From positions 1 to 17,173 of the forward strand of contig CAJGEB010000009.1 in NCBI GenBank assembly GCA_904502045.1: a DNA stretch of 17,173 nucleotides. Direction: 5' to 3'. The translations under genes and the position numbers were made by a program. Below, piece by piece: positions 8,259 to 13,858 of the stretch. The notes beneath the pieces are model-generated. The model saw nothing but the letters and a program-made list of their open reading frames with translations. It searched no databases and was not told the DNA's origin. The stretch comes from an uncultured Oscillospiraceae bacterium. Lineage in GTDB: Bacteria; Bacillota; Clostridia; Oscillospirales; Ruminococcaceae. Each line of letters starts with the position of its first letter. Positions within the stretch are counted from its first letter, which is position 1.

Positions 8259-8633
8259 ATGATATCTATTGAAAGATCCGCCGGCTCCATTGAAATTTCC
8301 AAAGAATACTTTGCTCGGCTTATAGGATTTGCAGCCTCCGAGTGCTTCGGCGTTTCGGGTATGGTTCCTTCTTCGCCCAATCAGGAGCTCCGCGCCTTTT
8401 TCCGCAAAAACGACGTTGATAAGGGCGTAGCTGTAAAATCGGTCAACGGAAAGCTCCACATTGAGCTTCACATTGAAGTTACCTATGGCGTGAACGTCGC
8501 CGCAATCGTTAAAAGTATTATTAATAAGGTAAGGTACACCGTTGAGGAGGCCACAGGTCTTCGGGTGGGAAAGGTCAACGTCTTCGTAGACAGTATGAAG
8601 CTTGACGCCGCGCCTTCCAATAAGGGAGAGTAG
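8259..8633 (+). CDS. Asp23/Gls24 family envelope stress protein (YloU-like)
   Basis: This 124-aa protein is of the Asp23/Gls24 (DUF322) family. It opens with GSIEISKEYFARLIGFAASE, the family N-terminal strand-helix. It continues with VNGKLHIELHIEVTYGVNVA and ends with the helix-strand VRYTVEEATGLRVGKVNVFVD. Members are small cytoplasmic, often membrane-associated proteins linked to envelope stress and, as YloU, encoded next to the fatty acid kinase gene. The start ATG 8259 is set by AAGGAG (8245-8250) eight bases upstream; the longer in-frame ORF from 8214 begins inside the promoter region. The stop at 8631-8633 is 5 bp before the fakA GTG, so the two genes form an operon. Molecular function is unknown. 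Confidence 0.92.
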   Translation: MISIERSAGSIEISKEYFARLIGFAASECFGVSGMVPSSPNQELRAFFRKNDVDKGVAVKSVNGKLHIELHIEVTYGVNVAAIVKSIINKVRYTVEEATGLRVGKVNVFVDSMKLDAAPSNKGE

Positions 8634-8638
8634 ATTAC

Positions 8639-10276
8639 GTGCTTCAAGGAAATTTGTTGAGGGACGCGTTCATTTCTGCGTCCAACAATATACAAAATCA
8701 CAAAAGAAATATTGATGAACTGAATGTATTTCCCGTGCCGGACGGAGATACCGGAACCAATATGTCGATGACTATGTCGTGCGCCGCAAGGGAGCTGAAG
8801 CTGCTTGGGGACTGCGACGTAGCAGAAGTTTCGAAATGCGCGGCGAGCGCACTGCTCAGAGGAGCAAGAGGTAACTCGGGAGTTATTCTCTCGCTTTTGT
8901 TCAGAGGAGTATCAAAAGGACTCGCAGGCAAAAAAGAGGCTGACGGTATGGACCTCGCGCGCTCCTTTAATATAGGAGTCGAGGCGGCGTACAAGGCGGT
9001 AATGAAGCCCACTGAGGGAACCATTCTTACCGTTGCAAGAGTATCTGCCGAAAAGGCAGCCGCATTTGCCGAAACGAACAACGATGCCGTTGCGGTGTTT
9101 GAATATATGCTTGCGGAGGCTAAAAATACACTTGCCGATACCCCGAATCTGCTGCCGGTGCTCAAAAAAGCCGGAGTCGTTGACTCGGGCGGAGCAGGAT
9201 ACGTCGTTATACTTGAGGGAATGCTCTCGGTGCTCCGCGACGGAGTTATGATAGAGTCGGGTGCGGAAAAGGCATCTTCGGCTCCCGCCGCCGCTCAGGT
9301 GGAGATATATTCCGATTTTATGTACTGCACCGAATTCATTATAAATAAAGCTGAGGACCTCGTTTTTGATGCCGCTGCATTCAGAGCCTTCGTTGAGTCG
9401 ATGGGTGACAGCGCCGTTGTCGTTGAGGACGAGGATATAGTAAAATGCCACGTTCACACGAACGACCCCGGAGACGTGCTAACCGAGGCACTCAAACACG
9501 GAACCCTATCTTCCATCAAGATAGAAAATATGGATGAGCAGAACAGACAGCTCAAAAAGGAGCGTCCTGCCGAAAACAACGCTCAGACCTTTGGATACGT
9601 TCCGGTCGACCCGAGCGTAAGATACGGATTCGTAGCCGTTGCCGCCGGCGAAGGACTCAAAACCTTCTTCACCGAGCTCGGCGCCGATACCGTAGTAAGC
9701 GGCGGACAGACGATGAATCCCTCCACCGACGACATTTTGAATGCGGTACAGTCGGTTCCTGCACAGACGGTGTTCGTACTCCCCAACAACAAAAATATTA
9801 TTATGGCTGCCGAGCAGACTATAAAGCTCGCCGACAGAAATGTGTGCGTACTCCCCACAAGGACGATTCCTCAGGGAATTTCCGCTATTCTCTCCTTCGA
9901 CCCCGACCTTTCCGCCGAGAAAAATATGATAAATATGTCCAAGGCGTTTGAGGCTGTTTCGACCGGACTCGTCACCTTCGCTGCCCGCGATGCCGATTTC
10001 GACGGACATAAAATGAAAAAGGGCGAGATAATGGCTATCGAAAACGGTAAGCTCGCTTTTGTCGGCAAGGATCTCAGCCGCTCCTGCGTAAAGCTCATTA
10101 AGTCGATGGTCAAGAAGGACAGCTCCCTCGTTACCATATATTACGGCGCAGACGTTTCTTCCGCTCAGGCTGAGGAAGTTGAGCTCGCCGCCAGAGAGGT
10201 AATCCCCGATGACGTCGATCTGACGGTACTCGACGGCGGTCAGCCGGTCTACTACTTCATCATCTCCGTAGAATAA
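8639..10276 (+). CDS. fakA: Fatty acid kinase subunit FakA (DAK2 / YloV family)
   Basis: This 545-aa ATP-dependent kinase subunit phosphorylates exogenous fatty acids held by a FakB (DegV) partner, feeding acyl-phosphate into phospholipid synthesis. The N-terminal DhaL/DAK2 domain is clear: NVFPVPDGDTGTNM (residues 29-42) carries the nucleotide-Mg2+ aspartates, and GARGNSGVILS and VVDSGGAGY are further nucleotide-site loops. The middle domain contains EFIINKAEDL and CHVHTNDPGDVL. The C-terminal domain (about 320-545) includes VVSGGQTMNPSTDDIL and LPNNKNIIMAAEQ. Translation starts at GTG 8639, with AAGGGAGAG about 9 nt upstream inside the preceding gene. No FakB gene is present in the window. 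The gene ends in a strong terminator. Codon use shifts from mixed to C-ending codons along the gene. Confidence 0.95.
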   Translation: MLQGNLLRDAFISASNNIQNHKRNIDELNVFPVPDGDTGTNMSMTMSCAARELKLLGDCDVAEVSKCAASALLRGARGNSGVILSLLFRGVSKGLAGKKEADGMDLARSFNIGVEAAYKAVMKPTEGTILTVARVSAEKAAAFAETNNDAVAVFEYMLAEAKNTLADTPNLLPVLKKAGVVDSGGAGYVVILEGMLSVLRDGVMIESGAEKASSAPAAAQVEIYSDFMYCTEFIINKAEDLVFDAAAFRAFVESMGDSAVVVEDEDIVKCHVHTNDPGDVLTEALKHGTLSSIKIENMDEQNRQLKKERPAENNAQTFGYVPVDPSVRYGFVAVAAGEGLKTFFTELGADTVVSGGQTMNPSTDDILNAVQSVPAQTVFVLPNNKNIIMAAEQTIKLADRNVCVLPTRTIPQGISAILSFDPDLSAEKNMINMSKAFEAVSTGLVTFAARDADFDGHKMKKGEIMAIENGKLAFVGKDLSRSCVKLIKSMVKKDSSLVTIYYGADVSSAQAEEVELAAREVIPDDVDLTVLDGGQPVYYFIISVE

Positions 10277-10291
10277 TCTTTACATATTACA

Positions 10292-10325
10292 AAAGCCGAA
10301 ACGAAAAGTTTCGGCTTTATTTTTG
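10292..10325 (+). terminator. Intrinsic terminator after fakA
   Basis: An 11-bp stem AAAGCCGAAAC (10292-10302) with GTTTCGGCTTT (10308-10318) and a 5-nt loop is followed by ATTTTTG. It lies 15 bp after the fakA stop and closes the Asp23-fakA unit. Confidence 0.9.
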
Positions 10326-10410
10326 TATCAAGCTTTAAAAAATGCGGGAATGTGGTATAACAAAAGCACAGAAAACAGATACGCACGAGGTGTAAATATG
10401 CTTTTAGAAA

Positions 10411-10486
10411 CAAAAACAAGGCAGAGCAAATGCTAACCACCATAGGCATCCAACCTGCCGAGGTATCTCGCTTGCTCAACCTTGCA
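10411..10486 (-). ncRNA. Predicted small RNA E (array cassette 5)
   Basis: The fifth unit of the minus-strand array, about 75 nt. It starts about 7 nt after the promoter at 10521-10493. The closing stem is CAAGG (484-480 of 10 kb) with CCUUG, an internal loop, then GAGCAA with UUGCUC. A UUUUUG tail at 10416-10411 follows, forming an intrinsic terminator. Inside are hairpins CGAG-AUAC-CUCG and GGCA/UGCC. No homolog is recognised and expression is inferred only. Confidence 0.45.
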
Positions 10487-10492
10487 AGAGGT

Positions 10493-10521
10493 AGTATAGC
10501 ACAGCAGGAAGAAAACGTCAA
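10493..10521 (-). promoter_or_regulatory. Array promoter P1 (drives RNA E)
   Basis: TTGACG (10521-10516), 17-nt spacer, extended -10 TGC-TATACT (10498-10493) on the minus strand. It is part of a ~42-bp block repeated in the array, with CTCCCAA directly upstream of the -35. Confidence 0.65.
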
Positions 10522-10611
10522 TTGGGAGAGATAAAAAGAGCGAGATTGAATTTCTCGATGACTTAAAAAAGCCCCCGAGGTGTACGTCCAAGGCGTGTGT
10601 CAATCTCACTC
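10518..10611. repeat. Array terminator module, copy 1
   Basis: About 94 bp nearly identical to 11210-11303, with about five base differences. It contains the complementary arms GAGUGAGAUUGA/UCAAUCUCGCUC (minus strand) and the adjoining CTCCCAATTGAC of the next promoter. Differences in the stem keep pairing through G-U. Confidence 0.85.
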
Positions 10612-10612
10612 T
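10533..10612 (-). ncRNA. Predicted small RNA D (array cassette 4)
   Basis: About 80 nt, from the promoter at 10647-10619 to a UUUUU run at 10537-10533. A 12-bp closing stem with one G-U (GAGUGAGAUUGA with UCAAUCUCGCUC) directly precedes the U-run. Inside, CUCG can pair with CGAG. The RNA consists only of the terminator module that also ends RNA A. On the plus strand the same DNA reads as KKSEIEFLDDLKKPP, so a coding origin is not excluded. Confidence 0.45.
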
Positions 10613-10618
10613 GATAAT

Positions 10619-10647
10619 AAAATAGCACAGCAGACGGAAAATGTCAA
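10619..10647 (-). promoter_or_regulatory. Array promoter P2 (drives RNA D)
   Basis: TTGACA (10647-10642), 17-nt spacer, TGC-TATTTT (10624-10619) on the minus strand. The 25 bp from 10611 to 10635 are identical to 11060-11084 (promoter P3). Sequence upstream of the -35 differs from the other copies. Confidence 0.6.
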
Positions 10648-10775
10648 CGCAACAGAAGCAGAACACACGATAGCTTTTGCTTGGTTACGGCGAAACAGCG
10701 GGAGAGAAATTTCCGGCTTATTTTGTGATTTCAAAATTGACAACAGGACGGAATTTGGTCCGCTATACTCAATAA

Positions 10776-10928
10776 GAGCAAAAAACAGCAGAAGATTCTA
10801 CACAAGGTAGCTCGGATTTTCAGGCCCGTACTTCTGCTGATATAAGTATGTCAGATTTGTTAGATATTGTCAATGGGGTGTATTCTGATATTATTCCTAA
10901 GACAGTTGAGAGCATTACGGACATGTAA
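10776..10928 (+). pseudogene. Coding relic, copy 1 (end of an unidentified protein)
   Basis: A 50-codon open stretch without a plausible start follows a TAA stop. It ends with SMSDLLDIVNGVYSDIIPKT, then VESITDM and a stop. A clearly related peptide (ADLLQLVNNGVYSDIIPKTV) is encoded at about 11665-11730. The DNA differs by a 3-nt insertion, which points to past selection as protein. I do not recognise the family; a large mobile-element or prophage protein is a guess. The stop abuts the U-tract side of RNA C. Confidence 0.4.
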
Positions 10929-11061
10929 AAAAATCAGAGCTCTCTACCATCGCTACTACGCAAAATGCGATTGGCGATATACAAGAGAGCTCCGAGAAAA
11001 ATGTTCCTCCTTCAGCTAAAACAGCCGTTGGGGCTCTAAGGCCCTTGGAGAAACACTTTCT
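10927..11061 (-). ncRNA. Predicted small RNA C (array cassette 3)
   Basis: About 134 nt, from promoter 11096-11068 to a seven-U run (10933-10927). The 5' domain pairs GUUUCUCC with GGAGGAAC around two hairpins (GGGC/GCCC and GGCU/AGCU). The 3' domain is a 9-bp terminator stem GAGCUCUCU/AGAGAGCUC (992-984 with 945-937 of 10 kb) containing AUCGC/GCGAU and CGC/GCG. The 5' domain is repeated in RNA A. On the opposite strand it reads as a frameshifted copy of NVPPSAKTAV. Confidence 0.45.
10996..11060. repeat. Array three-way-junction module, copy 1
   Basis: About 65 bp repeated at 11308-11372, with one substitution and two single-base length differences. On the minus strand it can fold into a stem enclosing two hairpins. 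On the plus strand copy 2 has an open frame (NVPPSAKTAVGGSKALGETL) that copy 1 has lost. Confidence 0.85.
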
Positions 11062-11067
11062 GATAAT

Positions 11068-11096
11068 AAAATAGCACAGCAGACAGAAAATGTCAA
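11068..11096 (-). promoter_or_regulatory. Array promoter P3 (drives RNA C)
   Basis: TTGACA (11096-11091), 17-nt spacer, TGC-TATTTT (11073-11068) on the minus strand. It lies in the conserved ~42-bp block 11071-11113 shared with P1 and P4. The upstream edge of the block is the U-tract of RNA B. Confidence 0.65.
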
Positions 11097-11107
11097 TTGG
11101 GAGATAT

Positions 11108-11178
11108 AAAAAAGGCAACCCGCAGGAAGTGCCACCCGGGAGAAACATCCCAACACTTCAAGCAAATTGCCTTCTTTC
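11108..11178 (-). ncRNA. Predicted small RNA B (array cassette 2)
   Basis: About 71 nt, from the promoter at 11213-11185 to a run of six U (11113-11108). The outer stem AAGGCAA/UUGCCUU (173-167 with 118-112 of 11 kb) directly precedes the U-run. Inside are GAAGUG/CACUUC (6 bp) and GGGA/UCCC (4 bp). It contains GGGUGGCAC near the 3' end, which faintly resembles the T-box antiterminator core. It is the most compact and self-contained cassette: promoter, one branched hairpin and terminator in 106 bp. Confidence 0.5.
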
Positions 11179-11184
11179 GATAGC

Positions 11185-11213
11185 AGTGTAGCACAGCAGA
11201 CGGAAAATGTCAA
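11185..11213 (-). promoter_or_regulatory. Array promoter P4 (drives RNA B)
   Basis: TTGACA (11213-11208), 17-nt spacer, extended -10 TGC-TACACT (11190-11185) on the minus strand. It is embedded in the conserved block 11188-11229. Confidence 0.65.
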
Positions 11214-11303
11214 TTGGGAGATATAAAAAGAGTGAGATTGAATTTCTCGATGACTTAAAAAAGCCCCCAAGGTGTACGTCCAAGACGTGTGTCAATCTCA
11301 CCC
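11210..11303. repeat. Array terminator module, copy 2
   Basis: The second copy of the 94-bp module at 10518-10611. Here it forms the 3' end of RNA A, with arms GUGAGAUUGA and UCAAUCUCAC perfectly paired and UUUUU at 11229-11225. Confidence 0.85.
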
Positions 11304-11457
11304 TTTGGAAAATGTTCCTCCGTCAGCTAAAACAGCCGTTGGGGGCTCTAAGGCCCTTGGAGAAACACTTTCCGAAGGAACCGCTTTAAATGAAGGGGTC
11401 CAATTCCCCAACATTAGCGATTCTGCTTCGCAGAGTGCCGGAAACCGACAAACTGCT
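11225..11457 (-). ncRNA. Predicted structured RNA A (array cassette 1, composite)
   Basis: The longest unit, about 233 nt if it starts from the promoter at 11493-11464. Its 5' third has three small hairpins on the DNA at 422-434, 395-409 and 370-380 of 11 kb (loops TTC, 7 nt, GAA). The three-way-junction module shared with RNA C follows (11372-11308), then the terminator module shared with RNA D (11303-11225). It thus looks like a fusion of modules found alone elsewhere in the array. The plus strand of the middle part is an open frame, so antisense to a coding relic is an alternative reading. Confidence 0.35.
11308..11372. repeat. Array three-way-junction module, copy 2
   Basis: Second copy of 10996-11060, here with the plus-strand reading frame intact. 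On the minus strand it forms the middle of RNA A. Confidence 0.85.
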
Positions 11458-11463
11458 ACTAAA

Positions 11464-11493
11464 AGTATATATCATAAAATTCCGAAAAGTCAA
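11464..11493 (-). promoter_or_regulatory. Possible promoter for RNA A
   Basis: TTGACT (11493-11488), 18-nt spacer, TATACT (11469-11464) on the minus strand. It does not share the conserved block of P1-P4 and lies 7 nt upstream of the modelled RNA start. Confidence 0.45.
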
Positions 11494-11756
11494 GCGGTGA
11501 CGTGCAATTTTCGTTATCTAAGGCTGTCGAGGAAAAATATAATAGTTTGTGTGATGCTCGCGCTCTTGAAGTGATTGAAATTGAAAAAATAAAAAAGAAT
11601 CAGATGCTTCAGGCAAGGTCAACGAAAAAATCCGCAGGCACGAGCCACATCTGGTTCTACTATCAGTATAGCAGATTTGCTCCAACTTGTCAATAATGGG
11701 GTGTATTCTGATATTATTCCTAAGACAGTATCAAAAGGAAATACCGGCATTTTTTC

Positions 11757-11796
11757 AAAAAAACAGACAGTATAGCGTTTTATGCTACACTGTCTG
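11757..11796 (-). terminator. Intrinsic terminator for the transaldolase transcript
   Basis: On the minus strand CAGACAGT (796-789) pairs with ACTGTCTG (771-764), followed inward by one mismatch and TAGC/GCTA around a 7-nt loop. A run of seven U follows at 11763-11757. It lies about 80 nt after the transaldolase stop and closes that unit before the RNA array begins. Confidence 0.8.
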
Positions 11797-11884
11797 ATTC
11801 TTCGTACTCGTCAATCGGCCGGTTCCACGGGATATTCAAACCCTCCTCATAAGAATCAGCCTTTTTTTCTTTACTGCTTATTTC
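11780..11884 (-). other. Short open frame after the transaldolase gene, possible gene-end relic
   Basis: After the transaldolase stop, a -1 frame stays open for about 34 codons and includes KKADSYEEGLNIPWNRPIDE, then YEESDSVA and a stop inside the terminator hairpin. The peptide looks protein-like, and a good GAGGAGGG ribosome site lies within it, but no ATG or GTG start follows at normal spacing. The WN-P and SDSV pattern vaguely recalls the end of dTDP-4-dehydrorhamnose 3,5-epimerases, which I cannot substantiate. It may be a relic or chance. Confidence 0.2.
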
Positions 11885-12531
11885 TTAGGTACGCTTTCCC
11901 AGTCTTTCATAAACTTTGCAAGTCCGTTGGTGGTCAGCGGATGCTCGCACATCTGCATGATTACCTTGTACGGTACAGTTGCTATATCTGCTCCTGCCTT
12001 CGCTGCATCTATTATATGCATCGGGCCGCGGGTGCTTGCTACGATGATCTCTGTTTTGATATCGTGCATTGCAAAGATATCTGCTATATCAGAAATGAGG
12101 ATAAGTCCGTCAGATCCGATATCGTCAAGTCTTCCCATAAACGGTGCTACGTAGCTCGCTCCTGCTCTTGCTGCAAGAAGTGCCTGTGCCGCTGAAAATA
12201 CCAGTGTGCAGGTCGTCTTTATTCCCGTTCCCTTAAGTCTGCTTACCGCCTTAAGTCCTTCTTTGCACATCGGGATCTTTATGATTATATTCGGATGGAT
12301 CTTGGAAAGCTCCTTCGCTTCCTTTACCATTCCGTCTGCTTCCAAAGATATAACCTCTGCAAATATCAGACAGTCGTTTCCTACTATCTCGGTTATCTCC
12401 TTTACTGCATCCTCAAATACTTTTCCTTCCTTAGCTATTATAGAAGGATTGGTGGTTACTCCACCAAGGACTCCCATTTCGTATACCTCTTTTATCTCTT
12501 TTACGTTAGCGGTATCGATAAAAATTTTCAT
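11878..12531 (-). CDS. Transaldolase, TalC / fructose-6-phosphate aldolase-like family
   Basis: This 217-aa class I aldolase of the small transaldolase family acts in the non-oxidative pentose phosphate pathway. The family core is plain: FIDTAN at the start, GVTTNPSII (23-31), the Schiff-base lysine K85 in NIIIKIP, and [14 protein letters not shown] (124-137). E59 and F131 occupy positions that are Q59 and Y131 in E. coli FSA. E and F are the transaldolase-type residues, so transaldolase activity is more likely than F6P aldolase activity. The start ATG 12531 is preferred because AAAGGA lies 9 nt upstream; the ATG at 12540 abuts that site with no spacing. It has its own promoter (12649-12621) and terminator. 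Confidence 0.95.
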   Translation of the reverse strand: MKIFIDTANVKEIKEVYEMGVLGGVTTNPSIIAKEGKVFEDAVKEITEIVGNDCLIFAEVISLEADGMVKEAKELSKIHPNIIIKIPMCKEGLKAVSRLKGTGIKTTCTLVFSAAQALLAARAGASYVAPFMGRLDDIGSDGLILISDIADIFAMHDIKTEIIVASTRGPMHIIDAAKAGADIATVPYKVIMQMCEHPLTTNGLAKFMKDWESVPKK

Positions 12532-12620
12532 GATTACCATTCCTTTCTTTTCTTGCGCCTTCTAAGCTCTTCGCCTATTCAGCCGCCTCTGCCTTTTGGA
12601 CTGCTTTTTTATCCTTCCCT

Positions 12621-12649
12621 ATCATATTACATTTTTTCCCTCTTGTCAA
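12621..12649 (-). promoter_or_regulatory. Sigma-A promoter for the transaldolase gene
   Basis: On the minus strand TTGACA (12649-12644), 17-nt spacer, TATGAT (12626-12621). The expected leader is about 80 nt. It lies directly beside the distal arm of palindromic element C. Confidence 0.8.
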
Positions 12650-12712
12650 TCGCTATTTAAGCCCGTTCCCTTCTCTCTTTCCCCTCGCTACCCTTCTCTC
12701 TACTCTGCCCCG

Positions 12713-12783
12713 CGCGCCCCCGACCAAAATCTCCGATTTTGGTCCCCGCTTCAAAAGCGGCGCGGCGTAGCCGCGGGGGCGCG
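12713..12783 (+). repeat. Cloverleaf-type palindromic element C
   Basis: The outer stem 12713-12721/12775-12783 (9 bp, extendable with a bulge) encloses three hairpins: 12722-12731/12735-12744 (10 bp, loop TCC), 12746-12751/12755-12760 (6 bp, loop CAA) and 12761-12766/12770-12775 (6 bp, loop GTA). The first hairpin shares 19 identical bases with element D. A 12-bp distal inverted pair flanks the core: GCCCGTTCCCTT at 12661-12672 with 12824-12835. It lies between the S1-protein stop and the transaldolase promoter. Confidence 0.85.
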
Positions 12784-12844
12784 GGGGCGGGTACAGATAT
12801 TAACAGCAGTAATCTCGTGCCGAAAGGGAACGGGCGAACGGTAA

Positions 12845-13768
12845 CTAAAACTGCGTCTCTATTATTTTACTGCAGTTTTCGGGTGAATATCTCCAATTTG
12901 ACAAATGCCCCTCGGTGATGTAATATTCCAATTCCGGATTTTCGTAATCCGCATCAAAGCAGTCCACGATTATCAGTTTTATCTTCATTTTTTCCGGTAT
13001 TACGCTCTTTATGTATACGCTTGCCCGTTGTCCGACACGCACATCGTCGCGCACTTCCGCGAGTCCTGCCAAATTCGGTGCAAGCTCTATAAATATTCCG
13101 TAGCTTTCAACCGAGCGCACGATTCCCGCTACCGTTTCCCCCGGAATAAACCGTTCTGCATTTTGAGTCCAGTTACCCAAAAGCTCCTTGTGCGACAGCG
13201 ATATCTTACCATTGCCGTCGTTATCCTTAACCACACCGTACAACCTATCCCCAACCTTAAATCTGTCAGACGGGTGAGCTATTCGCGATATGCTTATCAT
13301 ATCAATTGGTATCAGTGAAGATATTCCGCACCCTATATCTACAAAACAGCCAAACGGCTCAAGATGTGTAGCCTGCGCTTCAAGAACATCTCCCGACCTC
13401 AGCTTCGATATGTAATTTTCACAGCATTCCTCCTGTGCAAGTCGTCTTGACAATTCCGCCTCGATCATTCCCGCAACATTTTTCCTGAATCCCGTTACCT
13501 TGAACGCTACCGGCTTATTTACCCTCGATATTATTGATATATCCTTCGCTTTTCCTTCTGCAATCCCGATTGCTCCCTCGTTTTTCGGAATTATTCCCCT
13601 CATGCATCCCAAATCAACTATCAGGTCGTGTTCAGAATTGCATACTACCGCTCTTCCTTCTACTATCTTTCCCTGCATACAAGCGTCACTTAAGTTTTGA
13701 AAGCTCTTCAATATATTCCTGTTCTCCGCTGTATCTATTAACCATCCTTCCGGTTTGTAGTTCGCCAC
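12845..13768 (-). CDS. S1 RNA-binding domain protein
   Basis: This 307-aa protein has three S1-type OB folds in series. The first is degenerate (about residues 32-105, with GRAVVCNSEHDLIVDLGCMR). The second is typical (about 125-195: GDVLEAQATHLEPFGCFVDIG, ending GKISLSHKELLG). The third is at about 205-272 (GETVAGIVRSVESYGIFIEL, GLAEV). The layout is that of short RpsA-like proteins of Clostridia, which bind RNA in the cytoplasm. Whether it serves translation or RNA turnover cannot be told. The start is GTG 13768: AGGAGG (13782-13777) lies 8 nt upstream, and the ATG between them is out of frame. Palindromic elements lie on both sides (D upstream, C downstream). No convincing promoter is seen upstream. 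Confidence 0.93.
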   Translation of the reverse strand: MANYKPEGWLIDTAENRNILKSFQNLSDACMQGKIVEGRAVVCNSEHDLIVDLGCMRGIIPKNEGAIGIAEGKAKDISIISRVNKPVAFKVTGFRKNVAGMIEAELSRRLAQEECCENYISKLRSGDVLEAQATHLEPFGCFVDIGCGISSLIPIDMISISRIAHPSDRFKVGDRLYGVVKDNDGNGKISLSHKELLGNWTQNAERFIPGETVAGIVRSVESYGIFIELAPNLAGLAEVRDDVRVGQRASVYIKSVIPEKMKIKLIIVDCFDADYENPELEYYITEGHLSNWRYSPENCSKIIETQF

Positions 13769-13858
13769 TTCTCATACCTCCTATTTATACCTTCTTTCCC
13801 ATTTATATTCGCTCTGCCCCCTCGGTATTCTGCAAAATTTACTCCTCCCTCCTCCTTA

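Larger units (their letters stand above)
11272..11775 (+). pseudogene. Coding relic, copy 2 (frameshifted, unidentified protein)
   Basis: Three protein-like pieces lie in series: NVPPSAKTAVGGSKALGETL (from 11308), FSLSKAVEEKYNSL (from about 11505, next frame) and ADLLQLVNNGVYSDIIPKTV (from about 11665, first frame again). The piece ends with a stop at 11773-11775. At least two indels are needed to join them, so this is a broken gene. FSLSK-VEE stretches resemble linker regions of large polyvalent proteins of phages and conjugative elements, which is a tentative impression only. No start codon with a ribosome site is seen. Confidence 0.35.

Noticed and set aside
10737-10769. Plus-strand TTGACA and TATACT inside the island
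   Set aside because: The spacer is 21 nt, too long for a usual sigma-A promoter.
10495-11303. CRISPR array or integron cassette array
   Set aside because: The repeated blocks are few and irregularly spaced (about 115-450 bp), are not palindromic attC-like sites, and have no cas or integrase gene nearby. Promoter and terminator content explains them better.
11207-11389. A 60-codon plus-strand frame (MSIGRYKKSEIEFLDD) as a real gene
   Set aside because: It has no ribosome site before the ATG. The second copy has ACG in place of ATG and stops early, and the frame runs through the terminator stem of RNA A. A coding origin of the module remains possible but no intact gene is present.
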